Positions 20,165 through 30,284 of a stretch of DNA of 64,000 nucleotides are shown one piece after another (positions within the stretch are counted from its first letter, which is position 1; each line of letters begins with the position of its first letter). The stretch spans positions 832,380,001-832,444,000 of the forward strand of contig CM057452.1 of assembly GCA_016271365.2 (NCBI GenBank). Direction: 5' to 3'. Position numbers and translations under genes: made by a program. This stretch comes from Neoceratodus forsteri (lineage: Eukaryota > Chordata > Ceratodontiformes > Ceratodontidae). The notes under the pieces are model-generated. The model made no database searches. It saw only the letters and a program-made list of their open reading frames with translations, and had not been told where the DNA came from.

Positions 20165-22931
20165 TGCGGGCTTGATTTCTTCAGTCAGTCTGGCTTGCAT
20201 TACGGAGACCTGGGTTGGGAATGATGTGGGCCCAGTTTTTGAGGCCGCAGTCCCTCCTGGGTATGCCATAGTGCACTGCCCCAGAGTGGAACACAGGGGT
20301 GGTGGTGTAGCTATCTGTTTTAGATCCAGTCTGGCCTTCACTGTGCACCCAGTGGTAACTCCAGGTTCATTTGAATGTTTGGCTGTTCGTGGAGGTCCAG
20401 GTGCGGGTTGCAGGATTTTCCTATCTATTGCCCTTCTGGGCCGATGGGGAACTTCCTGAAGGAGTTTGCTGAATTAGTCACCAGTGGAACACTGGAAGTC
20501 CCTAGATGTGTTTTTCTGGGGGATTTCAATGTTTGGGCCAACGACGAGTATCTTAGGTGTAGTCATGATTTTCTTCAGACTATGTCCTCCCTGGGCCTGA
20601 CACACGCTGTTACTGCAGCGACTCATCAGGATGGCCACATGTTGGACCTGGTGTTCTCACTGGGGTTTGAGATTGCTAATCTCAGGACTGATCGAGTACC
20701 CTGGTCCAATCATTGCACGGTGCAGTTCATGTTTGGGGCTCCCACCGGAAGCCCTTCCCCTGCTGAGATGATGAGCTGTCGCCCTTTACGGGGTTTGACC
20801 CCTGAGGGTTTTCTGGCTGCAGCTCAATTATCTAGTGTGGGTGTTGCATGCATTGGAGGAATTGGTGATGGGGTTGACACCTATAATTGGGTGTTATCTG
20901 ATACTATTAACTCCCTTGCACCTGTCCGTGTATGACCCAGATCTTCATATCTGAGGTCCCCGTGGTTTGACGGGGATCTCAGGGAGACGAAGACGATGGG
21001 TCAGAGGTTAGAGTGCTGCTGGAGGAGATCTGGCTTGGAGGGGGACAAACTGGCCCTGCGTGTGCATTATAATGCATACCGGGGGTAATCAACCGTAAGA
21101 AGGCAGTGTTCCTGTCCAAGGAGATTGCCGCCGGGAAGAACCAACCAGCTTTACTTTTCTGAGCTGTGGACAGGCTACTCCATCCTGCCTGTCTGCAGCC
21201 CAGGAAGGTTTTTTCTAATACAGAGTGTGAAGAGTTTGCTCGGTTCTTCTCGGACAGGGTGTCCAGTATCCAGCAGGTGGCTTCTTCAGCCTGCAATGTC
21301 GTAGCTGGCAGTGGTCACCTAATGTGTTCTGAGTGCACTCCGCCTGGTTGGGGGGAGTTTAGACCAGTGGAGGTAAGTGAGATCATTGAGGTGGCAACCA
21401 ATCTGAAGCACACCTTTTCTGAGCTGATCCAGTGCTGACACGTTTCTTAATGAGATGTATTGACTCTGTTGGCCCGGTGTTTGCTCTGATTGTCCGGTGT
21501 TCCCTATCCAAGGGGGTCTTTCTGGATGCCTTAAAGGAGACACTAGTGAGACCCCTCCTAAAGAAACCATCTTTGGACCTGGAGGTCAGGGCAAATTACC
21601 ATCCTATATCCAACCTTCCCTTTTTGGCAAAGGTGGTGGAGAAGGTGGTGGTGCTTCAGTTGGAAGAGCACCTCGTGACTCATGAGTTGCACGAACCCTT
21701 CCAGTCCAGATTTTGAGCTAGGCATAGTACAGAAACCACACTTGTTTGAGTGCAGAATGATCTCCTCAGGGCAAGAGATCAGGGGATAAGACAATTCATG
21801 TTCTCCTTGATCTCTCTTTGGCATTTGCCACTGTGGAACATTGTGTTGCTTGACCACCTTAGGGAGCTCTGTGGACTCACCGGTACTGTCATATACTGGT
21901 TTGAGTCCTTTTTGACCAATGGGACACAACGGGTTGTGATGGGGAATTCTTCATCCACTCCTAGCCTCCTATCTTGTGGAGTTCCTCAAGGGACAGTATT
22001 ATCCCCAATGTTGTTTGCAGTGTACATGCTACCCTTGTGAGGGATCATTGGGAAGTATGGCTTGGGTTTTCATTGTTATGCCGATGATACCCAGCTATAT
22101 TTGTCCTTTGCCCCAGGAACATCAATGCGGTTGATGTGCTAAATATCTGCCTGGCTGAGATCATTGACTGGATGGCCTCCAGTTGGTTGTGACTGAACCC
22201 TGATAAGATGGAGGTATTGGTGGTAGAGTCAAACAGAGTGCATGATAGGATGGCCTCTGACTCAGAAACTGGACTTGTTCTAGAAGTTGTGTCATTGAAA
22301 GCCTCCTCTTGGGTGTGAAATCTTGGAGTGATTCTGGACAGGAATTTAACTATGGAGGCACAAATATCCTCCACGGTTCATTCCTGTTTCTTCCATCTTA
22401 GAAATATTGCCAGGATAAAGCCCCTTGTTCCACCTCTGGACCTCCCTACCTTGATACATGCCTTAATCACAACTAGGCTTGACTACTGCAATGCGCTCTA
22501 CCTCGGGGTCACAGGGGGATCTCTCTGCAGGCTGCAGCTGGTGCAGAACGCAGTTACCCGGTTACTTACTGGGCAGCAAAAATGTTGCCATAGTACACCG
22601 GTGTTGCGTAAATTGCACTGGCTGATGGTAAGGTGGAGAATCCTCTTTAAGGTGGGTCTTCTCACCTATAAGGCCCTATATGGGCAGGGCCCTGGTTATC
22701 TGTTAGACCTTCTTGCACCTGCTCTCTCTGTCCACCCTCTCCGTTCTTCTAGTGGGGGCACCCCTGGCCATTCCTAGAATGTGGCTAAGATCTGCTGGCA
22801 ACAGAGCTTTCAGTGTCACAACTCCCTTTCTCTGAAATTTGTTGCCAGCTGGGGTCAGGGGAGCCCCCACTGTAGATACTTTTAAGGTCCACCTGAAGGC
22901 CCTCCTGTTTTCCCAAGCTTTCATGGGATAA
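20165..22931 (+). pseudogene. L2 ORF2 (endonuclease-reverse transcriptase), frameshifted
   Basis: Encodes the L2 replicase in broken frames. Endonuclease: SLACITETWVGNDV at about 20,190, HRGGGVAICFRSSL, then after a shift GPMGNFLKEF, VFLGDFNVWAND near 20,510-20,545 (catalytic GDFN), GHMLDLVFS and PWSNHCTVQF (degenerate SDH). A stop follows at 20,935. RT: ESFLTNGTQRVVMGNSS, SCGVPQGTVLSPMLFAVYMLPL (up to 22,040), intact catalytic YADDTQLYLSF at 22,077 onward, WMASSWL, then LGVILDRNLTMEAQIS and HALITTRLDYCNALYLG. The C-terminal RAFSVTTPFL...LLPAGVR...TFKVHLKALLFSQAF block is typical of L2 and ends at TAA 22,929-22,931. Several frameshifts and stops make it inactive. Confidence 0.9.
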
Positions 22932-23112
22932 AACCATAAACTGTAGTAGAACTTGAAAATGATATGCTGGGCTATTAATTTTATCTTGTGTTTTAAAAAA
23001 TGTCTGATGTATTATGTTATTTTGATGTTGTATCTATCCATTTTGTACAGTGCCCAGAGCCTCTGGGATTGGGCGTTTTTAAATACATTTTGCCTAGCCT
23101 TGCCTTGCCTAC

Positions 23113-23470
23113 TTGTTTCTTCAGCAGCCTTGCTCACTGAGCTAGAATTGACTCTTCAGTGTGCCTTTGATACTGCCCAAAGTTGGTTCCGCTCAAACCA
23201 GTTCTCATGTCATGCCAAAAAAAGACTGTTTCTATAACGTGTGACACTAAGCAGAGACTGGTTAGACTCCAAACAATCAGGTCTTCAAAACCCTTGATGG
23301 CACCTCTTGAAGTCGTTTCTAATTTTAAAGGAACGTTGGTGTCTGGCGGGATCAAAATCTTTGATTTCTCCACCCACATAGACACCATGCATAAATACTC
23401 TATCCCAAACTTGGTGCTCAGTACAGGCACAAGTCCTGCCTGCCTATTTGGTCCAGCATGAGATCTTCCT
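23113..23470 (+). pseudogene. LINE RT C-terminal fragment, family unknown
   Basis: The translation has LTELELTLQCAFDTAQSWF followed by a KT-type block and, further on, VSGGIKIFDFSTHID, which looks like the region after the RT catalytic motif (thumb plus the KYLGV...HI block) of a CR1/Rex1-group LINE. The catalytic motif is absent and the fragment is short and shifted. It directly follows the L2 3' end. Confidence 0.5.
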
Positions 23471-23834
23471 TGAGATGATTCTGTAAATATGCTGAATTTT
23501 TAGATGTAGTGTACAGTTGCATTCTCAAAGCCGTCCTTTCAAGACTGGACCCTTTTTTCATTCCTTTTGCATTTTCAGTCTAAATGCCCTTTCTCTTTCC
23601 TCTCACTGTTCTCTTTACCTCAACCCATCTCCTCCCCATGAGTTTTGGCATCTTCTCCATTAGTCTTCCTAGGCCCTGTCCACAAAGGTGCTTGTGGTAG
23701 GCACAAACATTTTGTAAAAGGTACATTGTGCTATGGGCTTCATAAGAACTGCACACATAGCTATAGATTTACAAGGGCTGTGGGAGCTGCCACCATACAC
23801 ACAGGGGAATGAGGAATGACTTGCAGTAAGAAGA

Positions 23835-24170
23835 GGCTGACTAATAGGGTAGCATTCAGAAAGTACAAGGAGATGTAGAGGGAGGAGGATAAATCGGTGT
23901 ATAAGGGGAAACAGGTGAAACAGGGAGAGTAGTAAGAAGTATAAAAGTGCAAACTTGAAGAGAGAATAGCCAAGGCAGTAACAAAAGGGGACAAGACATT
24001 TTTAGGTATGTATGTGAAAAAAGAAGACCAGGGGTGGAATTGTAAGGTTATGAAGGGAAAAGTGGTGGGCGGGGGACTGTGCAGAGGGGGAAAAGGAAAA
24101 CATTCTGAACAAATACATTTGTTCAGTGTTCACAGAGCAAATGTAACACAAAATGTAACAGCAGCATTGG
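23835..24170 (+). mobile_element. CR1 internal fragment (endonuclease-RT linker)
   Basis: The stretch gcaaacttgaagagagaatagccaaggcagtaac...gttcagtgttcacag follows the linker of the CR1 copies at 37.3-37.5 kb and 58.2/60.1 kb (aactgaggaaaggatagcc...ctgctcagtattcac), including the AVTKGDKTF-like peptide. It is an isolated, diverged internal piece. Confidence 0.7.
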
Positions 24171-24640
24171 AGGGAGGGAGGGAGGAGGAGAACACTAGTC
24201 CATTTTTGGAGGGGCGGTCTGTGGTTGGTGTTCTCTCTTTGCTGAAAACTCCATTGCATCCACAAGTAGGTAAACCAAGGGAGGCATGTCATACTGTGAA
24301 ACACATTGAGTTGTAGTTTGCAGCAATGAAATGCACTTTACTAAAGTCTGTTTGTTAAATGTTTTTAAGGCTGAATGGCAAAAAAGGTAGTGGTTAAATA
24401 GCTGCACAAGAGAACTATCAGAAAATAAGTTATACCAGCAAAGGAGGTACGGACGTTCATTCTATATTAAAAAAAATCAGAGTATTCAGCACAGTATACA
24501 ATATTCAGTGTAGAGTAAAGCAGAGACAATAATTAAGAATTAATTAAAGTTTCTCAAGGGTATAAACAGAGTCTCCACCCAGGAACTCTTTATGGTCAAT
24601 ACCACCACCAACAGCTTAATCTGGTTCTAGGTCAGTTGGC
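24171..24640. other. Unassigned DNA
   Basis: A g-rich ggagggagggagggagg run near 24,168-24,188 precedes AT-rich sequence without recognisable genes or elements. Part could be further degraded LINE. Confidence 0.4.
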
Positions 24641-24642
24641 AT

Positions 24643-24742
24643 TCATCTGTATCCCCCTCCCTCGGGTCATGCCTGAACATAGGCAGAATTTGTTCTATTG
24701 CACTTACCCGGTCAACAAAAACTAAAAAAAAAAAAAAAAGCA
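24643..24742 (+). mobile_element. 3' tail of a Rex1-like element (family B) with A-tail
   Basis: tcgggtcatgcctgaacataggcag...cacttacccggtcaacaaaaact(a)n matches the 3' ends of the two longer family B copies (36,150-36,239 and 59,990-60,060: gggtcgtgcctgaaaatag...gcacttacccggtaaacaaaaact). Only about 100 bp remain. Confidence 0.85.
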
Positions 24743-25015
24743 CCAGTAGGACAAGAGGACATGAGATAAAATTGAGGGGAGGAAGATTCAGGGGCAACAT
24801 GCAAAGGTTTTTCTTCACAGAGAGGGTGGCTGACCCTTGGAATGATCTACTGGCTGAAGTAATTGACTCTAAAACAGTAGGGGAATTCAAAGCAGCTTGG
24901 GACAGACACAAGGGGATTGTCTAACAGAAATCCTAAAGGGGTGGGGTAGGGCTCAGAGCAGACTAGATGGCTCTTTGGTCCCCATCTGCCGTCAATTTCT
25001 ATGTTTCTATGTAAT
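24743..25015 (+). mobile_element. 5'-truncated CR1 3' end
   Basis: Encodes TRGHEIKLRGGRFRGNM...FFFTERVADPWNDL...EFKAAWDRHKGIV, the CR1 ORF2 C-terminus ending at TAA about 24,921-24,923. The CR1 3' UTR then runs to the octamer tail (ctatgtttctatg, ending near 25,013). It abuts the A-tail of the preceding family B fragment. Confidence 0.9.
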
Positions 25016-25685
25016 GACATGTATCAGTAATTGATGCATTTAGGCAAAAAAAAAAGTAAAAACAAGTTTCTATTACATGAATCACAGTTCACTACAAGGG
25101 AGGCGCTGACTGTCTGTGACTGGGTTATGTGGTCAGTAACGCTAACACAGCGAATTGTAAAATCAGGGATTCATGTTCCATAGTTCCTTTTGGAGTTTGA
25201 CATAGTGTAAGAAAGAAACAGTCATCTGTATTTATTACAACCTGCGAGTACTCAATAAATGAAGCAAATGCAAGGTTCCTGCAATAAGCAGGTCAAAATT
25301 GATTTAAAGGTACAGGCAGATCAAATACCTTTTTGAGTATTAGGCAAAATATGAATGGATTTTAAGAGTGGTTACTAATAACTTTGTTTTATATTTTGAC
25401 AGGACACAACTGTTTTTTAAATCAGTCCAACCTACAAACTATTCTATGTATGAAATAATTTAGAACCCAACATTAAATTGGTATTTCAATGTACAGGGTC
25501 ACTAATCAAACCAGAATATGGTAATCTTTGATAGCCTAGATTTATTTTACATGATACGGGAAAAAGCACATATCTTATATAACCTAGGTATTTTCCTGGA
25601 GGAATGTAGGCCCATGACTGACTTCTTGTCCCAGTCAAAGTTAAAAAATAAGGGGAGTACAACTTTGGACATTATGTCATATGCT
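25016..25685. other. Unassigned AT-rich DNA
   Basis: No gene, tandem repeat or mobile-element feature recognised on either strand before CR1 ORF1-like sequence begins near 25,690. Confidence 0.45.
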
Positions 25686-25689
25686 GTGT

Positions 25690-26380
25690 TCAAGGAGAGG
25701 GTCAGCCATACAGGGGAACCCAAGGTTTTGACCGAGGAGGATGTGAGGGTCCTCCAGGCAGGAGACCCAGGGACGGGATCTTGTGTACCCCAGAGGAGGA
25801 GGAAGCTGCTCCTGGTGGAGGACTCAGTTGTCAGGGGGATTAACTTGGGCACTGGTGGTGAAGTAGGCAGACTAGGTGGGCCAAGCGGTCCTAATCTGCC
25901 ATTAAATTCTATGTTTCTATGTTTCTAGAGAGGGAGGTAAAGTGCCTTCCAGAAGGCACAGCTCGGAGGGAGGGGGAGAAGAACCAGAGGATAGCTAAGG
26001 CAGTTGCAAGGAGAGGGACACTGGATGTCATTGTCCCCTGATGACAAATGACCTAGCCAGGGACAAGGTGGATATACAGCAGGTAAAAGAAGACTTCAGG
26101 GTGTTAGGAAGGTGTCTTGGAGAGGCAACAACCTGCATAACCTTCTTGGAGGTGCTGCCACTCCGCCACAGGGGAGAGAGACTAGGGTTTTGTGCATCAG
26201 TACCTTCAAGACGTGGTTGAAGGGCTGGTGCAAGGAAAAGGGTTTTGTCTTCATTGGGGACTGGGGACCCACCTGGAGGGATGCAGATCTGTACAGTTGG
26301 GATGGCCTGCATCTGTGCATAAAGGGGACAGCAATCCTCAGTGAAAAGTTTAGATGCTTCATTACCAAGTATTTAAACTA
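25690..26380 (+). pseudogene. CR1 ORF1 with SGNH (GDSL) esterase-like domain
   Basis: The frame reads RRRKLLLVEDSVVRG near 25,797-25,841, where related copies have LLVGDSIVR: the Gly of the GDS nucleophile block is Glu here. After an inserted CR1 tail it continues with the equivalents of LDVIVHLGTNDLA (here disrupted at about 26,020-26,050, with a TGA in ccctgatgacaaatgacc). Then come a cataaccttcttggaggtgctgcc block and DADLYSWDGLHLC near 26,280-26,320, the Asp-x-x-His region. CR1 ORF1 proteins are known to contain an esterase of this class, thought to act in lipid or membrane contact; no activity is expected from this copy. Confidence 0.82.
25859..25926 (+). mobile_element. 68-bp CR1 3' tail nested in CR1 ORF1
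   Basis: gtaggcagactaggtgggcc...ctatgtttctatgtttct is the extreme 3' end of CR1 (compare 51,545-51,602 and 61,866-61,930). It lies inside the ORF1 coding region, where related copies have no such sequence, so it is an extremely 5'-truncated later insertion. Confidence 0.85.
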
Positions 26381-26511
26381 GCTGGGGGGGGCATATGGGA
26401 GCAGGAGTCTCATCCAGCCCACCCCACAGGTTAGAGCAGTCAGAAAGGGAAATCAGATAGGTAAAATGGTAGTAGACAGCCCAACTACCTAGTTATCTAT
26501 GTACTTAAGAA

Positions 26512-29493
26512 GTGTCATTGAGGTCTTATAACCTATGCCCCTTCCTGCGCCGTAAGCTCTGGTACCTCCTTTTTATTGCCATCCTGCTCGCTGGTGATGT
26601 CCAATTAAATCCTAGGCCATCACAAGCCCTAACTGACTTGATCAGTAACACTAAAGACCTGGTTATTGTACATCACAATATCAGGAGTCTTACTCATAAT
26701 CTAGCTGATCTTGAAGCCTGGACCGCCCTTTACAAGCCACACATCATATGCCTGACTGAAACCTGGCTAAATCCCTCCACCCCTGACTCCTTGTGCTCCC
26801 TTCCATCCTATAACCTTCTGAGGTGTGACAGGCCTTCCCCCAAACGAGGGGGTGGTACTGCAGTCTATTACAAGGACCTTCTACGTCTCACTGCGATTGC
26901 ATCACCTCACCTTGCCCACTGTGAAGTACTTCATACTCTTCTTACCTTGGGTACCAAAAAACTCCATATTACTTGTGCCTACAACTCACCATCAAACAGC
27001 CAAAAAGGACTGGAAGAGTTGCTAGACCAGACCTCCAACCTTGTTGGTAAACATGAACTCCTCTTACTTGCGGACCTAAACATAAATTGGCTGGGGGCTG
27101 CACAGTCTGCATTACCAGCAAGATTGCAAAGTTTTAACCTACACCAGCTGATATGTGATCCCATCAGGAAAAAAAAAAACACTCCAATATGAGCACGCTG
27201 CTGGACTGGATCCTGATCAGCCACCCTGGAAACATCGTTGCCTCAGGTGTATTACCTGATGCCATCACAGACCACTCCCCTACCTACTGTATTTGGGGTA
27301 AAAACAAGCCTACTCTATCGAAACCCCATCTCATCACTTTCTGCAATTATGCAACCTTCAACTCCACACTTTTCCTACGTGACTTTGCTTCCACTGATTG
27401 GTCCTCCTTCCTAACATCTAATGATGCTCATACCTCTCTTAACCTATTCATAACTCACTTCCTTACTCTTCAAGACAAGCACTGCAAATTAGTAACTCGT
27501 AGGGTAAAAAATAGACAGACTCGCTGGCTAAAATCTGATCTACTTACTAAATTAAAACATAGAGACAAAAGCTGGCTCCAATACAAGAAATCAGGGCTAG
27601 CCTCCGACCTAAATGCTTATAGGGCCTTGCGTAATTCCTGTAGAAAGGACATCAAAAAGGATAAAAGCTCTTACTGTAAAGAATTACTAGCAAACTCCTC
27701 TGGTGACTCAAAAAAATTCTGGTCCCACATAAAATTCTTCCTCGGCCTAAATCCTACAGCGGCCCCCACCGACTTGATACTAAATGGGGTCCACTGCAAC
27801 AATCCTCTTACTATCGCAAATTTCTTCAACGACAAGTTCTCAAATTTATCCACCTACACCTCCACCTTCCCCATCCAGACAAATATTTCATCCTCATCCC
27901 CCGCAAATGGTCCACATTTCTTTTTCAAGGCTGTCACCAGGCGTGAAGTAATCGACTTACTGCATAAAATCTCTGACTACTCTGCAGCTGGTTCCGACAA
28001 CCTCGAACCTAAGCTCCTAAAGCTAGCTGCCCCCTTCATTGCTGGTCCCCTAACCAAAATGTTCACATTATCCCTGTCCCAGTGCTATATCCCGGATCTA
28101 TGGAAGATTGCTAGGATTTCTCTTGTATTCAAAAAAGGTGACCGCAAAGACCCCACAAATTATTGCCCCATAGCCATCCTATCTGTTCTCAATAAGATTC
28201 TTGAGAAACTGGTAGCTACTCAAATGATTAAGTTCCTGCTGAAATATGATCTTACCCCAGCCCAGCACTTCTTTCACAAGGGTCATAGCACTACTACTGC
28301 CCTCCTCAAATTTACTTTGGATACCCTTATGGCTATGGATGCTGGCCTTCTCGCGGGGGCTGTTTTCATTGACATGACCAAGGCATTTGACCTTGTTGAC
28401 CACTCCCTCCTCCTAACCTCCCTTGAGTCACTTGGTTTCTCTCAAAACGTGGTTAGGTGGTTTGGCAGCTACCTCTCAGGCAGGGCTCAAACTGTTAAAT
28501 ATAACTCCACCTACTCTGACAAAACCTCCGTCAACATAGGGGTGCCACAAGGGTCAATCCTTGGACCACTGCTTTTCTCCATCTTCATCAATAACGTCAC
28601 CACTAACATCAAAGAGACCGGATCACTGCTACATGCTGATGATAATGTTCTTTACACTAGTGACAGAAGCACTGAGGTCATAAACCCCAAAACTATCTAC
28701 TGACTTTCTGCAAATTTGTCAATGGCTAACCAGCCATAGGCTTGTTCTAAATGAGTCAAAAACCCAAGCTATACTATTCAGGTCTAAAGCCAAGCTTAAA
28801 CTATCCCAGCCTAAATTCAGTGTCTCCTCCTCCAATGGTTCAACTCTAGGGATGTTAGATTAATTTAAATATCTTGGGGTCACTCTAGACCCATCGCTTA
28901 ACTTTGATTTGCATATTCAACAGACTTGCAAGCTGGTCAATTCTAAACTTGGGATAGCATACCGCACCAGATACATGCTCACCCCATCTGCTAGGCTTGC
29001 TCTTGCCCGGGGCATACTTCTTCCCTCTGTCACCTATGGGGTTGCCACCTATATCTCTGTGTCCAAGTCTAGCCTCCAAAAATGGGACATCACATATAAC
29101 ATTGTATGCTGCTACGCTTCCTCCTCTCATAGGTTAAAACATCACTGCCTCCTTTACTCGGATCTGGGATGGCTTCCTCCTACTGAACTCTGGCTTTATA
29201 CTTATGGCTCTGTCATTGAGAACATTGTCCATTTACAAATACCGAAACCCTTAGCAGATCTCTTCCTTAAGATTACCCCACACTATGACCTACGATCTGC
29301 TGATAATGCACCAGTCCTCACTCCCAGACGCTATTCTTCTAAAGGCGCTATGGCTTTTGCATGTCATGCCCCCCTGTTCAGGAACTCCCTCCCACTTGCA
29401 CTGCACCAGTCTTCCTCCCGTGTTTCTTTTAAGAAAGGGCTATATAACCACTTTGTCACTTCCCTTAGTTGCAGTTGCTTTAAACCCCCTTAA
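26512..29493 (+). pseudogene. Family B ORF2: 2A-like leader, endonuclease, reverse transcriptase
   Basis: Begins MSLRSYNLCPFLRRKLW, a hydrophobic run, then LLAGDVQLNPRPS, close to the 2A-like consensus GDxExNPGP. Endonuclease motifs: VHHNIRSL, CLTETWLN, RGGGTAVYYK, LLADLNINW (GDFN position), and after a shift LLDWILISHP and TDHSPTYC. The shift falls on an A10 run at about 27,170-27,179. RT lies in an open stretch 27,189-28,703: YSAAGSDNLEPKLLK, FKKGDRKDPTNYCPIAILS, FHKGHSTTTAL, FIDMTKAFDLVDH, IGVPQGSILGPLLFSIFIN, then HADDNVLYTS (first residue of the Y/F-ADD motif is His). A second shift at about 28,680 leads to FKYLGVTLDPSLNFDLHI and a C-terminus ending at 29,493. Inactive, but among the best-preserved coding stretches here. 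Confidence 0.9.
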
Positions 29494-29882
29494 CCTGTTT
29501 CATCCTTTCACTCTGCTTCTCTTGTTTCTGTCACCTATGTTGCGCCTTTCAACACTAAGCACTTTCTCAGTTTTTCCTGTCCTTTCCCTCTTCCTTTCCT
29601 CTTACAGGCCTCCCTCTAAGGTTGGGCTGTTCCAGTTCCACTCCCTTCCCCCTCTTACCACCATATATAAATTCTTTATGAATCAGTCTATTACTACTTA
29701 CCTAATGTGCTCTCACCGCAGTATCAGTAATTTATGTTAGTCTATACACTATTTATGCTGACGTTTTTTGTGTTTCTATGTTTCATATGTATTTTGAAAT
29801 TCTGTTAAACTTAGCCAATCTTATCATGTTATATGTATTCAAATAGTTTTCGATCATGTATAATCCTGTATGTGTTAATGTG

Positions 29883-29893
29883 TTCATGTCATG
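29883..29893 (+). repeat. Target-site duplication, left copy (Tx1/L1 copy 2)
   Basis: ttcatgtcatg, followed by the element's T-run (its A-tail in reverse). It is repeated at 36,125-36,135, and the flanking tttt on both sides could lengthen it. Confidence 0.9.
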
Positions 29894-29998
29894 TTTTTTT
29901 TTTTTTAAATTTAAGTTTATTGGTTTTACAAATGACAACCCATAAGACATAACAGATACACAATTCGCAGAAAATACATGGTATAACAGAGAAAGAAA

Positions 29999-30130
29999 GG
30001 AAAACAAACAGTCCCCCATCCCCCACCTCCCCCACACCAGTCCATCCCCACACACCCACCCCTATCCTCGACCCTCCCATCCACCCGCCACCTCCCCAAC
30101 CAAACCCCACCCCCACTCCTTCCACCTGCC
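29999..30130 (-). other. G-rich 3' UTR tract of Tx1/L1 copy 2
   Basis: On the minus strand it reads with repeated GGGG, GGGTGGG and GGGAGG runs (plus-strand ccccaccccc...cccatccc). It occupies the same place relative to the ORF2 stop and A-tail as the tract in copy 1, so it is a family feature rather than chance. Confidence 0.7.
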
Positions 30131-30284
30131 CAAACTGAGTGTGCTAGGCAACCATTATATCCGAGCTGGATATTTAACATAGAAACCATTCAGAAAGTGC
30201 TCCACCCCAAAAACAGGAGATGCAAATAGCGATATATGATAAACACAAGATACCATCGCGGGCATCAGGCAAGAGGTCAAGAAC

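Larger units (their letters stand above)
19250..23112 (+). mobile_element. Nearly complete L2-type LINE
   Basis: Endonuclease, RT, the characteristic L2 C-terminus and 3' UTR follow in order on the plus strand. The 3' end (gtacagtgcccagagcctctgggattgggcg...) is the L2 form and finishes in short CCTTG-type repeats (ctagccttgccttgcct, 23,095-23,109) rather than poly-A, as L2 does. No target-site duplication is evident, and L2 often lacks one. The 5' limit is unclear. The start given includes the hairpin region on the assumption that it is 5' UTR. Confidence 0.85.
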
